64,000 bases of DNA, taken from Pyrus communis (taxonomy: Eukaryota; Streptophyta; Magnoliopsida; Rosales; Rosaceae). A program made the position numbers and the translations under genes. Positions 25,379-38,690 of the stretch are shown here, piece after piece (the first letter of the stretch is position 1; each line of letters opens with the position of its first letter). The DNA is taken from contig NC_084819.1 of NCBI RefSeq assembly GCF_963583255.1, positions 1,681,501 to 1,745,500 of the forward strand, read 5' to 3'. The notes beneath the pieces are model-generated. The model was given only the letters and a program-made list of their open reading frames with translations. It made no database searches and was not told the DNA's origin.

Positions 25379-26431
25379 AAACGTTTGATGCAATATCAGA
25401 CAACAAGCAAGATAATAAAATTTATTTATTTATTTATTTCTTTTTTTTTCCTTTCCTTATTCTAGAACACTCTCTCCCTCTCGCAAATCCTCTCTCTGAA
25501 CCCTCTCCCTCTTTTCCCGTCCAACTCCCTCTTCCTCTTCTCACAAATTACAAAACACAAATTCCAAATTTCACAACTTTCTCACAAATCCCAAATTTCA
25601 CAACTTCTTCCCAATTTCACAATTGAAATCGAAATCGCCTCTAGGTCTCCCGTACTAGCGATGACGCACTCGAATTTATAGTACCAATTGGCGCCAACGA
25701 CAAAAGCCCCAATGGTAATTGGGAATTTGGTAATAGTTTTGAGATAAAGATAAAGACTCTAACCACCAAGGTAATCCACCACTTGCTATTTTTAGGGGTT
25801 TAAAAGTATTAGTTTTGAGAAAGTTGAAGCCATCGAAAGTTAACAAGCCAAATGTATTCGCCGATTTATTTGTAACTTGTTGGCTTTGTGTTACAACTAA
25901 AAGTATGTAGATTTTGCATTGTTTGACACTCTAAGATGAATTAGCCTATCATAATTACCAGAACAAAGTCTAACAGATTTCAAACTCAAAGATGACAGAT
26001 ACTTGGCTCATCGAAATTGGAAAGGAATTCCTCAAAATAGTTTGTGGTGGAACCACTAATCTTCATACTTATGATTGGAATCGTTTGGATTAAAAACATT
26101 ATATAAGAATTATCTCTTAAAAAAATTAATTGATATTAAAGTCAATTAGTCAATTAGTCAATCAACTGTAGCAAACAAATTGAGGGTTTGTAATATATTA
26201 AACTATCCTTTTATAGAGAAATTCTTTACATGGTGATTTATAATAGAAATTTTCTTTAATCAACCATGAACAGTTTTTTGTGTAGAAATTTCTCCACAAT
26301 ATTGTGGAGCCAAAATCACCTCAAAAGTTTGATTTAATGTTAAAAAAAATTGGTTAAAAATAAAAAAAGGAAATATGCTAAGGAGACTCTCAAACCGGAA
26401 TTCTCTATGAATTCTCTGCCAACTCACAGTC

Positions 26432-26500
26432 TAACGTGAATTCTCGTGTTAACATTATAAAATATGTGTAAAAAACATGAGGCGACAAAAAATCCGTTAA
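26432..26500. repeat. Dispersed repeat shared with 41419-41484
   Basis: AACATTATAAAATATGTGTA followed by AACATGAGGCGACA corresponds to AATATTATAAAATAATGTGT and AACATGAGGTGACA at 41419-41484. Preceding ATTCTCTATGAATTCTCTGC-type words suggest a longer decayed family. Class unknown. Confidence 0.5.
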
Positions 26501-27269
26501 AAATCGCATTTTCGAAAGACTTCCCTTAACATTTCTCAAAAAGTAATCAGTAGCATGTAAATCTCTTGAGGCCATGGGATGTTGGGGTAGAGTAATGCTA
26601 TTTGATATTCTTTCATTAAATTGAGATGACCATAAAACAAATATAAAATAAAATAAATAAATAAATAAAAACACAAACACATGAATAATTCCCAACCATT
26701 TTTCATAAAATGGAAACAATCAATTAGAAGGAGAGAAGAGGACTGTCTGGAAATAAAAGTTTTGCACTGCCCTACAGGTGGGTAGACAAGGTGTGGTTTT
26801 TGTCTAAAATCAAAGTCTAATCCACAATATTTTTCTTGTGAAATTTTAGTTTTACAGTCTCTTCAATCACTTCTTTTTAATGAAAAAATACAAATGATAC
26901 TGACAAAAAAGGAATCCTTGAAACTCAGTTTCAACGTTTTCAATCAACTGAATGGCAAGTTCTCCCAACCCTTCAGTTACTCTCAAACTTGTAAAATGAA
27001 CAAACTAATCTCCATTAATTTGTCTTTACCCGTAAAAGATCTTAAGTTTGAATTTAATGAATACCAAGTATAATAATATCGTCGTACTAAAAAACATCAA
27101 TCAATTCCTTTCCTTCTAAGCAATAATCTGTGCTATCTATCTCATTGCAATTATAAGCCCAACAAGCTGTCATCAGAATCATCACCTTCATTGTTGAGTC
27201 ACTCAGCCAACCCTGATAAGGTTTTGGTACAAATATAATTGGCATTGGCATGCATGGAAAGGAGAAAGA

Positions 27270-27391
27270 GAGTTTTAATGAAACACTTACGGTACTGTTC
27301 ACTTTTAACGAAAAATCATATTTTTACCTTTTCCTAGTACTATTCACTACATCCTTATTTGTCATTTTTCAGTAAAACTAAAGTTTTTTGG
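27270..27391 (+). mobile_element. Dispersed small repeat, copy 3
   Basis: CACTTACGGTACTGTTCACT then TTTTAACGAAAAATCATATT and CTAGTACTATTCACTACATC match the family at 1706-1839 and 4040-4206. Boundaries approximate. Confidence 0.65.
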
Positions 27392-27646
27392 AAACACGGC
27401 TCAGTACATTAAATGTTATAATACAAGTGGTTACTACTTATATTATGACACTTAATGTATTAGACCGTATTATCGGCACACTGAAAATCTCTCAATGTAA
27501 AGGTGTAAACTAGTGCTTAAAGAAAGGCTTAATGGCCATGGTTGGTGGTGTAAAATGATAGTTTCCAACTGGCCACCGCCACTGTTGATCCCCAACCCTA
27601 ACCCCACATCAAAGGTCATATACCATCCAAAGTTAAGGATTAATGC

Positions 27647-28013
27647 TTCTTGAGGTGAAGGAAAGAGACATAAAGAGTACTCATGCCTAAAGAGTAGGAA
27701 GACTTATAATTTTCGGGTGCAACGGTAACACTATATTTGCTATTTTACTAAAAAATAACACGCTATTACTACATAAAGATCAACAATATATAGAGATTGA
27801 CAGTGTACTTATCAATTAAATTCTCTTGAGGAGAAAGAAAGAGACATAAAGGGTACTCATGGTCTAAACAAAAGAAAAACGAAGGATAGAGACCTAAAGA
27901 GTAGAAGGACTTATAATTTTCGTGTGTGACCATAATACTTATATCTACTATTTACTGAAAAGTAATACGCTCTTATAGTATAGAGATTAATAATGTATTT
28001 ATCAATTAAATTC
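27647..28013. repeat. Tandem duplication, about 175-190 bp unit
   Basis: 27647-27820 and 27821-28013 share TCTTGAGG..GAAAGAGACATAAAG, GTACTCATG, AAAGAGTAG..GACTTATAATTTTCG and end in TATCAATTAAATTC. Copy 2 has about 20 bp extra (AACAAAAGAAAAACGAAGGA region). Non-coding. Confidence 0.8.
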
Positions 28014-31000
28014 TTATTATGATTCGAGTGAATTGGAAGACTAAGATGATGAACCACAACAAGTGGTCCAATCAAAAAGTGCGAACAACAGCTCCTTAAA
28101 GAAAAAAAAACACGGGGAGGTCCTGGGTTTAATAAGTTGTGAATTTGCTTGATCGTGTCCACAAGTAGGGTGGAATTCCCAACTAACCTCTTCCAGGCAC
28201 AAAAGGAGTGAATAACTGTGATTCGACACCAGTTGTCCCCCTTTTAATCATGTATAAGATAAAATTGAGTGTATTAAGTTATAACCCCACAAAACAAACA
28301 CATTACACCTGTCTTTCCAAATCAAACTTCCCTACCAAAGTAGTGAGGACCCATTACTCTCACTATCGCTAGGGTCAGTTAGTTGGGAGTTCTTCCTAAT
28401 TTAGTTGATAATTTGGACCACTGAGCAGTAAAATTTGTTCTCCATGACTGATCTCCGCTTACATCTTACCACCTGTTAAATCATAACAAAAATGAATGGG
28501 ATCATGTGTGTAAAATCTAAATCAATACAAGTAACTGATTTGAACACAAAGCAAAACATGGAGTGTTTGATAGGAATTGCAATTATCTCAGATGGGTTGG
28601 CTTGGCTGGGGCCCAATCAAGAAGGCAGGTCTCAATATTCCTTTTTCTTTTCCTTTTTTTAGGGTTTTTTATTTTTATTTTTTTTATTGGGTATAATCTT
28701 AGAAAATTTTGTCGAACATGCCTACGTATAGTCTGGTATGAACTTGAAGATTGAAGACGGTTCATTAGGGCACGCATGGGAACTACATAAGTGATGGGTT
28801 TGAACCCCACGTCATCTCCCCCATTTAACCAACAATGTTTGATTATGTAAGACGTGATAAAGGGAACCAATCAAGAATTACGTTTAAAGATGACTTTTAA
28901 GCATCAACGATCATAGTCTATGTTTGAGCCATATGATTATAAGGATCATTATCTCTTGGAAGTCTTGTCTTATCAGGCTCTTCTAGGTTGATTTCGTCCG
29001 TAAGCCCTTCCGGGCTCGCAGAGTCTTTCTTGGGTGCCTTGATTTATGTGATTCCATCACGTGAGGCGTGGAGAGTACCTAGCCTGCCAGAAGTATCTAA
29101 CATACCATGCATGATTTACGATGAAACATCCCCTCTTGTATATAATGTTAACCCACACGAGAATTAAGTGCTACCCAAACCCTAAGAGCAACTCCTAATC
29201 AACTAAGTCTGCTTTGGTACACAATTAATGTCATCCCTTCTACGACCAGTACATATTTAGTTACCATAAAACAATCATTAAATAATAAATTAGTTTCCAA
29301 GTCATTTGATAACATTAGTTAGGCTGGTTTGGTATTGCTGTGCTCTGAAAAAAAATTGTTTCTGTTGTGCTGTGAGAAAAAGCTTATTTTTGCTCTTTCA
29401 TGTTTTCAGTTTTTTTTCATCCAAAACTGTGAAAATAAACTATTTTTTTATGTTTACCAAACATATTTTTTAGATCAATTTTTTTTAATATCTATTTTTA
29501 TAAAAGCATTACAGTTCCAAACCAGTACTTAATTATTTTTACAACTTTTGCTAAAATAGTTTGAGAAATATTGACTAGTATTCAACACCAAATTAATTAA
29601 TAGGATTCAAAGACTTCAAGCGGCACAATATCCAACTCGCTCGCCACCTGTCTAAATTATTGCAAGGACTTCGCTGTCGTTTGTAACATAAAGAAGTCTT
29701 TGCCTTACTTCTCTGACGGGAAGTAATATTCCCACAGTCTTTTTATCTTTTTGCATATTCTTATTTATTTTTATTTATTGATTCTCATTTTATTGGTTTA
29801 TTTTAAGATTATATATGAATAAGATTATGTAGGACGAGAAAACGGAAATGTGAAATTTACTTTCTTTCTGTGACTCGTCACCATCACAAATAAGTGTTGT
29901 CCACATTCTTTCGAATCGAATTTGAGATTTTCTACAACTAAATATAGACAACTACCGCTAAACCAAACTCTAGTTGGTTGAAAGAAAAATCTGACGCAAA
30001 TCACCCACCCCTTAAAATCTAGTAGGTTAAATCATTTTAAGCATTTTTTTTTGTTTCTTTAACAAAGCAATAAGAATTTCTACTCAAAATTGTTAGTTGA
30101 TGATTTATAGAACTTTGTGTTTATGATCAGAACCGTTCATACTATAATTTACTCGATAAAGATAGTCCCAACGAAAAATTAATTAAACTAAATTTGTTTA
30201 GTCATCGAATTGTATTAAAACATACAAACACAATTGGTAAAACATTACAAACCTTGTATGTATTTACTACAATAAATTGATTAAATGACTTAGTTTTAAT
30301 TCATTTTCTACAGAGATAATCTTTGTTGTGTGATTCATAATATAAACGGTTTTAATCATAGATAGAAAACTCTATAATTCGAACATAGAATTTTGAGTAG
30401 TCAAACATTGTCCTATTTTGTTGAAAAATGTGAAGGTTACTCCAACCCTTACCTGGACAGCAATGACCAGGACTGGTTAATTGAATCATTTGTTTGGATG
30501 TCACTGTCAATTGTTCGTGTCAGTCAATGTGAGATCGATCAATGTGAATGAAAATACAGGCTTCGTATTAGTTTGAAAACATTTTAGCAAAAGTGATATA
30601 CCCTTAATTAAGGAGTTGCATCGATAGATCCATACCAAACTTTTGGCTACAAAATCCTCCACCTCCACCGTCACTTATGATAAGATTGAGCGAGGTCATG
30701 ATAAGATGGAATTCGTTAATCCATGATCTTGAACTCCACTATTGTCATACGACAGTTTATTTTTTGTGGAACGCAGAGCTGGAAAGACTCATAAAAACAT
30801 TTCAACTTCTTTTTTACCACCATCTTATAATTCATCAATATTAAAAATAGAACTCCAGTGTAGCACTTGATAGACTTAGTTTTTTTGCTTATATGAACGG
30901 TAAATCAATGAATGCTGCATGGGTTAACGGATTCCATAAGAAGACAAGTAAGAATTTTTAATTTAAAAGAAAATTGATATTTTACTTTTAAAAGATAAAT

Positions 31001-33351
31001 ACGAAAATGATCTACATAACAACAATTTGGCGTCTATACAAATAAAATCAAGTCCTTTATGTGTCATATAAAAAATTGACACATAGAGTAAATGATGTAA
31101 TAATTTGTAATTTTAAAAGGATAATGTATGTAATCGAGCATTTTACTACTACTATTGTTTTTCTTTTTAAAAATAGATCAGTTAGCGGTTTCGTCGTTTA
31201 TCTTTTCAAAAGCTAAAAAACCTACAGATGTATTTTATCTTCTTTGTGGTCATCATCATGTGATTCATCACGTCATGAATCAAACTCAATAAGTATCTTA
31301 TAAAATACTAGTCCGAAATTCGTCTCGCTACTACTATTGTTAAGGTTACTTATTAGGTAAATAATGGCTGGATTTTACTAGACAAAGAGCATATTAGAGA
31401 TATCTTTTGCAAATGTTTGGAAACTAGATTTTCCACAGACAGGCTTTGCTTTTTTTATTTCCCTTCAAAAAGATGACTAGCTGGTGACGAAAACTCGAGA
31501 TCAAGATAATTCAAACGACGACAGCCTTTGATGGAAAGTTGCTTTTATCGTTGGGAGGGTATCAATCGACGTCCCAAGTTCCTCTTCTTTATTCCTTCTT
31601 TTCTTTCCACTTGTTTATCCATTTAGATTTTCTTTCCATAATTTTCTAAAGTTGTTCGGATTGTAAAGTTCTCTGTGATTCCTCAGCCAAGTCAGAACTT
31701 CACTGCTGCCAACCTGGGCCACTGGTGTTCCTTAATTTCATTGCTAATTAAAAAATAATCAAACTTTTGAACAAAAATGAAATGAAATAAAATAAAATAA
31801 ATAAACATTTAGGAATTAAGAAAATAACAGTCTACTTGATTGGTTTGATTTTCTGGGCAGTGAATTCCAAAGCTCTCAAAGGACTTTATGCTGCAGCTAA
31901 GAAATACATTAATTTATTTATCTTATGTTGGATTAAGTACATTTTCTGCCATCAAACTTTTAGGGTCTGGGTTTAATTTTCCCACTTTACACTCTAATCT
32001 TTTAATATTTAACCAATTTTACTTTATACCTTATCTTAGGTTAATCGTCTAGTTCACCGTTATTATTATTAAGAGAAAGGAAATAGTTCGAAACTATTAT
32101 AATAATTTAAGGAAGCGAAGAGGAGAACCATCATGAGGTAACCATCATTATGAATTATTCTACGTGGAACGTCTTGAGTTCAATTCTTATCACTGGTGAA
32201 TCATACGATAGTGGTCAGAAAAGGCTGAAATGCCCTTGTGAATCTTCAAGGCCCTGAAAATGTGGACTGCTGTGGCAAAACCACCAGCTGATCGTCTTTT
32301 TAAAAGAAAGAAAAAATGTAAGGAAAGGAAGTTTCTAACCTGGGACGCCTCCTATTTCACTAAAATATTAAACCACATGCAAACGTTAACTGCTAATGTG
32401 GTGGCAAGAGAATCACCCGCAAAGTCACTTACAACAGAATGAGTCTCATGTATCATATTGTCATGTTAGGACTAAACGATTAACAAGACAATATACCTTA
32501 AGACAAAAAATAATTCATAATCATGAGTTGGACTTAAGACACCATCTGTCCCTACTTAACAGCTGTTAGGCCACAAGTTACGCAATTTAAGTAATTTTAA
32601 CAATCATAATAAGATTATTATATAACAATTCCGTTAAAATTGTGGACCCCGTCATCAAATTATATCCTTTCCAGTTTCCAGCAGACAAATGAAAGCAACC
32701 CTGAGAGAGAAGGTGGGTAGGGGCAAAAGCAAGACTGAGAGATCAGGCATTCTCCAATCCTATTGGTTGTTGAAATGGTGGTTCCAAGCCCTTGCTTTTT
32801 CACTTTTCATTTGTCAATCCATTTTCCCATCAACCAAACAGGGCATAAGATTCTCCCAACAAAAAGAAAATTACAACAACAAAGAATTTACACACAAAAT
32901 AACGTGAACTAAGAAACATAATGATAAATGATTTCCGCACACTGTTTTTTCTTGTGCGCACTTCTTCCGCTCGTTTTTGTTTGTTAATTCTTCTTTGAGT
33001 ATTCAATTTTACGGCTGAAAATAAACAGAAATGTGGAGAGAGAGAGAGAGAAAATGCGTCTCGGAAATCACTTCCCGAACATTATAACAAATATGAGTAA
33101 TAATATTTATCAAATGGTAAGTTTTTACCCCTCCAACACTCATGCTACCATGCTACATAATCTGAAAAATTGGTCTTATGGAATTGTTGCAATTAGTACT
33201 AGAATTTACATTAAAGTGGAATTCTCCAAAAGAATTGAGTTGCTGAATCAATCTGCCAATCATGTTGAAAAGAAGAAACTGTTATTTTCCTCCAGGGGCT
33301 AAAGATCCACTCAAACTGGAACTGCTCTGTATATACAGTTATTTCTGTTGA
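28014..33351. other. Gene-poor interval, no gene recognised
   Basis: About 5.3 kb of AT-rich sequence. Scattered open frames under 100 codons show no recognisable domain. 28.78-29.15 kb is less AT-rich (for example CCGTAAGCCCTTCCGGGCTC, a small inverted repeat at about 28998-29017) but I cannot assign it. The last few hundred bases include the 3' UTR of the bHLH gene. Confidence 0.45.
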
Positions 33352-35710
33352 TTAAAGCTCTACTTTCATCCGAGCTGAAGCCCCTGAGCCTGCAGATAAC
33401 ACAAAATGATGGATTAAACGTTGAAACATTCGATCCCGACAATTTGACGATTGCAGGTTATCTTATAAAAGTTTACTTTATTACCATGAAAACTCTCCTG
33501 CTGAATCTGGCCAAAACCCATCTGCACCACGCTTTGGAGGTCATCCTCGAACAATGTTGGCATCTGGAATATGAATTTTTTTGAGTAAGCCTTGAGAAAA
33601 CGAAAGCCAAGTAAAACTATTTCTTAAAGGTTTACCGAGCCAAGTTTTTCGGTTAATTACTTGAGATGCTGCTTCACCAAATCTGTCAAAAGCAGGCAAT
33701 TGCATGCCGTGACTTTGACGCAGTGCGGAATTTAGAGGGTTTGCTGGAAATTGTGTGTCTGTCGCACTAGAGATGCTGCTGCTATGTAAAGGCGGCAGTT
33801 GCTGGGGCTGGTATCCAAAAGGGAATGAAGGCACAGAAGAATCTAACTGGTACAGCGCATTTTGTAAAGATCCACGAGACTGAATGATCTGAAATTTGCG
33901 TTGGAATATATAAAGTTAACGTTCGTAACTACTGGCAAAAGAATCAGGATTCGGGATCAATGCCATGTAACAAAGTAGTTGAAAAATCAGGAACTTACAT
34001 CCTTTGACAGAAGAGCCTCCATGTTCAAATCCATCCTCGGATTCACAGTTGACAACTTCATAGAAAGAAACTGAGCCAACAAAAATTCAACCAACACAAT
34101 TTAGCAACAAAACTATGTGTTGCGATCGCAAAGTAGGAAAGGTTGAACACTGAGACAATCTGAATTTACCTCAACCTGGCACTGCAACGACTGCACATAG
34201 TTTATAATTTCATCTAGCATCACTGCTTTCCCGGTCACCTGACAAATTTTTTTTATTCATTGTCCAATTTAGTACTAATTCTCATTGTTTTCGACATCAG
34301 TTTCAGAACGAGTAATTAAATCACTTAATTAAACTCAAATATGAATAATTTAGGTACCTTGTTGCAACCAGGAACAAGATCTTGAAGAAACTTCATCCTT
34401 TCGCTAATTTTCTCTCTTCGAACCTGACCAGGTAACGATGATAAACAAGATTTAGCAACAAAAACTTTAATCCAAAACCAAATTCCAAAACAACAAAAAA
34501 ACACAAATCCACAGAACAGAGCATTGAATTTAAACATACCCTTTCTGCAAGACTATGGCTATCAGTAGCTTGACCCCTTCTGGCTCTGACATGGATGTAG
34601 TCCTTTGGAGCCTCAGGAGTCTCTGAATTGGCCTTTGTCTTTGCCTTTGAAGTTTCCTTTTCTTTCCCAGAAGCTTCATCATTTTTGCTTTTCTTGGCAT
34701 TTGGTTCTTCTTTTTCTGCCACAACCTGCAGAAAAGTAGATTCACTCATTATTTTTACAGTTTACAAACAATTCTCTACAGAAATTGACAAAAAAAATAA
34801 CTAAAAAATTTGGGTAAAAAATTGGACAATTGGTGACAGAATTTAAAGTAATTACCTTGGCATCTTTAACAGAGGGAGATGAAGAGGAAGCTTTGGCTTT
34901 TCCTCTTGCAGCAGATTTTCTTTTCCTTGAATTGGTAACAATTTCAGCTTTCACACTCAAATCCCCACCTGGGATCTGCTGAGAAACTGATGATCCCTCC
35001 CTGGAATCACCCAACTCACCATTTTCCGGCGTGGAGGCCCTTGAAAACCGGCTGATGAACTTCTTATCAGGAGCTGAATTCCCATCAAGGGGAGAGCTTT
35101 TGTTGGTTTCTTGAGCAGCAAGTTGAGATCCAGCAGCAACTTTCAGTGATTGGTTGCTGGAAACTCTTGAAAGCTTGCGAGAGTCAATCCTTGCCATTGA
35201 TCTGTAGGCCAATTCAGCTTCATTCAAGTTGAATTGGCCACCAAAATTGCCACCACCACCAGCACCGAAGCAGGAAAATCTTGCAGCCCTCTCAACAAAT
35301 CCAGGGTCTGCCTGAAATTGAGCCAAATTTTCAATTGGCAGACTGCCTCTCTGTGAAGAGTTCAATGGGGTGCTATAACATGAAGTGTTAGTACTACTAT
35401 TGTTGTAGTTGCTAGAAATGTATGAGTGCGGAGATATTTCTCCTGAATTGGAAATGCTTCCTAATCTTCCAATTAATTCTCTAATCATATCTCCTCCCTC
35501 GCCGCCGTTCCCCGCGGCGGCGATGGGGGAAGAGACAATGGAGCTCAAGGCAGATTCAAAAGGATCGGTCTGATCCAAGGAATTGTCCCAATTGGCATTA
35601 AAAAGTGAATTGGGAAGTTGCTGGGGAGCACAATTGAGCTCATTGGACTGCATTTCCATGGAAAACCCTGAAGGGTTCCAGGTGGGTTTGGCTAGGCTGC
35701 CCTTTTCCAT
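33352..35710 (-). CDS. bHLH transcription factor, bHLH62/bHLH78-like (subfamily XII, CIB-related)
   Basis: Nuclear DNA-binding regulator. CDS complement(join(33352..33389, 33485..33563, 33661..33888, 33999..34070, 34170..34238, 34358..34423, 34540..34725, 34856..35710)), 530 aa. Start ATG at 35710 gives [11 protein letters not shown], in line with family starts. Features: [12 protein letters not shown] and [11 protein letters not shown] (about 50-85), [12 protein letters not shown] (about 140-155), a Lys-rich nuclear-signal region, then [18 protein letters not shown] (basic region, about 326-343), [18 protein letters not shown] and [17 protein letters not shown] for helix-loop-helix, and the family C-terminus [12 protein letters not shown] ... 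MKVEL. His/Glu/Arg of the basic region (H, E346, R349/350) predict E-box/G-box binding. All phases close. Residue 389 is Cys where relatives have Arg. Relatives interact with cryptochrome or act in growth and flowering; role here not shown. Confidence 0.93.
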
Positions 35711-36079
35711 GGAATCAAGGAGGGTTATGGAGCTGAATCCAAGAAAAAAGTGAAGATCCAGGTGAGAAGGTAGGGAGTGGGAAAGAAAACCCAGAAATTT
35801 CTTGGGAAAATCTTCAAGTGGGTGGCTTTGTTTGAGTACAAATAAGGAAGGAGAGAGGTTGGAACTGTGGTTGCTGCTATCAGAAGGACAGGATATGATG
35901 AAGGTGATGTGGTGTCCTTGTTTGTCACTCAAAATGTGGAGGAAAAAGCAAAAGGAAAGCTTAAAAGAAGGTGGGGAGCGAGTGAAAAGAGAGCAAACAG
36001 AGGGGGAGAGAGACGAGGAAAGTGGAGATGAAGCAAGGCACATAAAAGAAAGGAAATTTCTGTTTGACCTTTCAAACAT
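35711..36079 (-). other. 5' leader of the bHLH gene with in-frame open extension
   Basis: The bHLH frame stays open for 123 codons upstream of the chosen start, with a possible ATG at 36079 and another at 36043. The translation is Ser/Leu/Phe-rich with no domain, and the DNA is CT-rich like a leader. I regard it as 5' UTR, but translation from an upstream ATG would add an N-terminal extension. Confidence 0.55.
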
Positions 36080-38140
36080 TTAGTAAAACAATGAGATATT
36101 TATAATCATTTTATTTATCGTTTTTCTAGTCCATACGTATGTGATGAAATTATGCTAATGTCTAAACGGAAATTGACATCTTTATACAAGTTTGCGGGAT
36201 AGAAAATGAGCGTGAGGAATAGGCCAATAACCATGTATTTATAGTATTTATACGATGTATTTATACTTACAACCGTGTATCAGTCGGTGGACCGTTGAAT
36301 GGGTGGGAATGCAATGCCATCAGGACCTCACTCAAGTCTCAACGAAAAAGAAAGGTCTGAATATTTTCATTTTTTTTTTATTTTTTGTTTTTCTATTTTT
36401 ATTATTTTTGACCTAAACAGTTTGATAATTTTTCTTTTTTTTTTTGATCTAAACAGTTTGATAAATTTTTTTCAAACTTGTGATCTATAAGTCAAGACCG
36501 TTTGAAATCATATTTTTACAGTCCAAAACATAACTTGTTAAAATGTCAATAAAACCTCATTTATCAGGTGCAAAACTAAAAGTATATGGTAGAATAACAT
36601 TGTAGAAGTGTATTTTGATAGACGATGTTGTTAGACTGTTAATCTAACTATTGATCATATTAGTTTTTTTTTTTTTTTTTTTCAAAAGATGTAGCGTCTT
36701 AATTAGTGGCGGAGCCACTAAGGAAACATAATGGTTTTTGGCCTATCCCGCCTTTTTTTGCTAGTATAACAAATGTTGTTGTTACATATCAGTCTAATAC
36801 CTTAAAATTCAAGTGTGTTCTCAATCCAAATTTTGTTCCGTTCTAGGCCAAACCTCTTTTCTCTCTATCCCTCTTATTGCGGTGCAGTCTTCACTTCCTC
36901 TCCTTATTTTAACTTTTCTTTGGCTTTAAGTTATATATATTTTTAAATTCTTGCTTCTTTTTACATCATATTTGAGTTTATGGGTTTATACAATGTTTTT
37001 AGTTCCATCTAATAGAAGTTGTAATTCGAATATGCTAACGTTTTACACAATATTTAATGTTATAATATAAACACATATTTACTAAACAAATCACTGTCAC
37101 TCTGGCACTGTTTGTTTGTGTTAATCATCAATGATTAATGCACCTAGGATTTGTTTAATCGTTCTCATGGATTCATAGTTAAAGACTAAGCTATGTAATT
37201 AGTGGAATATTAATTCATTATAATTTAACTGATCTTTCACTTTTTAACCTTCATTTGCCAAAGTGGTGGGACCTCTCTGGATTTGTGTTGTGCATGTGGA
37301 CTCGTAGTGGGTGATGTGGACAAAGCCTTTGTCCATATCTGATTGTCTGTGAACCATTTAAATTGAATTTGATAATTTCTATTGATTTATTTTGCTGGCC
37401 TATCTCATATAAATCATGGGTTCCGATTTCTCACATATCAAGAACTTAAATTTCTTAATTCTTAAGCTTCTAACATTAAGGTCCAGAAATGATATAAATT
37501 CGGGTGATATGTGAAGATCAAGAAAAACATTAATAAACTCTTTAACTTAATTTTTTTCTGGGTGGAATATTTTTTCAAATCCAGTTTTAACGACTTGTGT
37601 GTGGTCCACATTTGAGGAATTTATTCTCGCCCACCCTCTTTTTCTTCTGTTCAGTATTCTTTCCATCCAACGAGTTAAAATCGAGGGTGCTGGATGGAGC
37701 GGGCCAGACAAGATACAGCCCACCAACTGCTTATACGGCCCAACAAACTAACAGATCGAAGTACTGTACAAAAGATCAGATTTCTTTTCCATTTTTTATT
37801 TATTAAGAGGATGATGACCACTTGCACCACAACGATGTGAGAAATCTTAAGTTCGATCCATATGAAAAGTGAGCTTAATATTAAATTATTATTAGCCCAT
37901 TATATATCCATATCCATCATCGTTGTATCTCTTCACCAATAAACTTTTTAGGCCTGAATAGCCCACCACTAGCATTACAGATATTGCCCTAACTTACCAC
38001 TTATTGCTAGATGTTCGTTTTATCACAAGAGGCAACGGTGACAATAAAGGTGGGATTCCCATATATAAGTTGTATATTATTTTGTAATTTGTTCGATGTG
38101 TATAATTTATGTGGCACTACTATATTGGATTTGTGAGCCC
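36080..38140. other. Promoter side of bHLH gene and intergenic
   Basis: No gene. Poly-T/A runs, and a GTGGCGGAGCCACTAAGG motif at about 36709 that is typical of ends of decayed plant transposons. Short open frames (36299-36490, 37597-37806) are low-complexity. Confidence 0.45.
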
Positions 38141-38210
38141 CCACATGTGACATCTCACATCGCCCAGGGGAGTGATCCTTATATATATATATATATTCCC
38201 ATCTCTACCT

Positions 38211-38333
38211 AGCACGAGGCCTTTTGGGAACTCACTAGCTTCGGGTTCCATGGGAACTTCGAAGTTAAGCGAGTAGTGCGTGAGAGCACTCACATGATGG
38301 GTGACCCACTGGGAAGTTCTTGTGTGAGTTCCC
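38211..38333 (+). other. 5S rRNA-derived domain in the 5' LTR
   Basis: Follows plant 5S rRNA: GAAGTTAAGCGAG (A-box region, 38261-38273) and GATGGGTGACCCACTGGGAA (C-box region, from 38296), the internal Pol III promoter parts. The 5' third of 5S is poorly preserved. It is a transposon-borne relative, not a ribosomal 5S gene. Confidence 0.85.
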
Positions 38334-38577
38334 AAAAACAAAACTGTGAGGGCGTGGTCGGGGCCCAAAGCGGACAATATAGTGCTACGGTGGTGGAGCG
38401 AGCCCGGGAAATGATCCGCCTCGGGCAAGGATGTGACAATTTGGTATCAGAGTCTAACCCTGGTCGTGGTGTGCCGACGAGGACGTCGGGCCCCTAAGGG
38501 GGGTGGATTGTGACATCCTACATCGCCCAGGGGAGTGATCCTTATATGTATATTCCCATCTTTACCTAGCACGAGGC

Positions 38578-38690
38578 CTTTTGGGAGCTCACTGGCTTCG
38601 GGTTCCATGAGAACTCCGAAGTTAAGCGAGTAGCACGCGAGAGCACTCCCATGATGGGTGACCCACTGGGAAGTTCTCGTGTGAGTTCCC
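38578..38690 (+). other. 5S rRNA-derived domain in the 3' LTR
   Basis: Same domain as in the 5' LTR but closer to 5S at several positions: AGAACTCCGAAGTTAAGCGA and ATGGGTGACCCACTGGGAAG, then TTCTCGTGTGAG. Pol III start and control boxes look better preserved than in the 5' copy. Confidence 0.85.
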
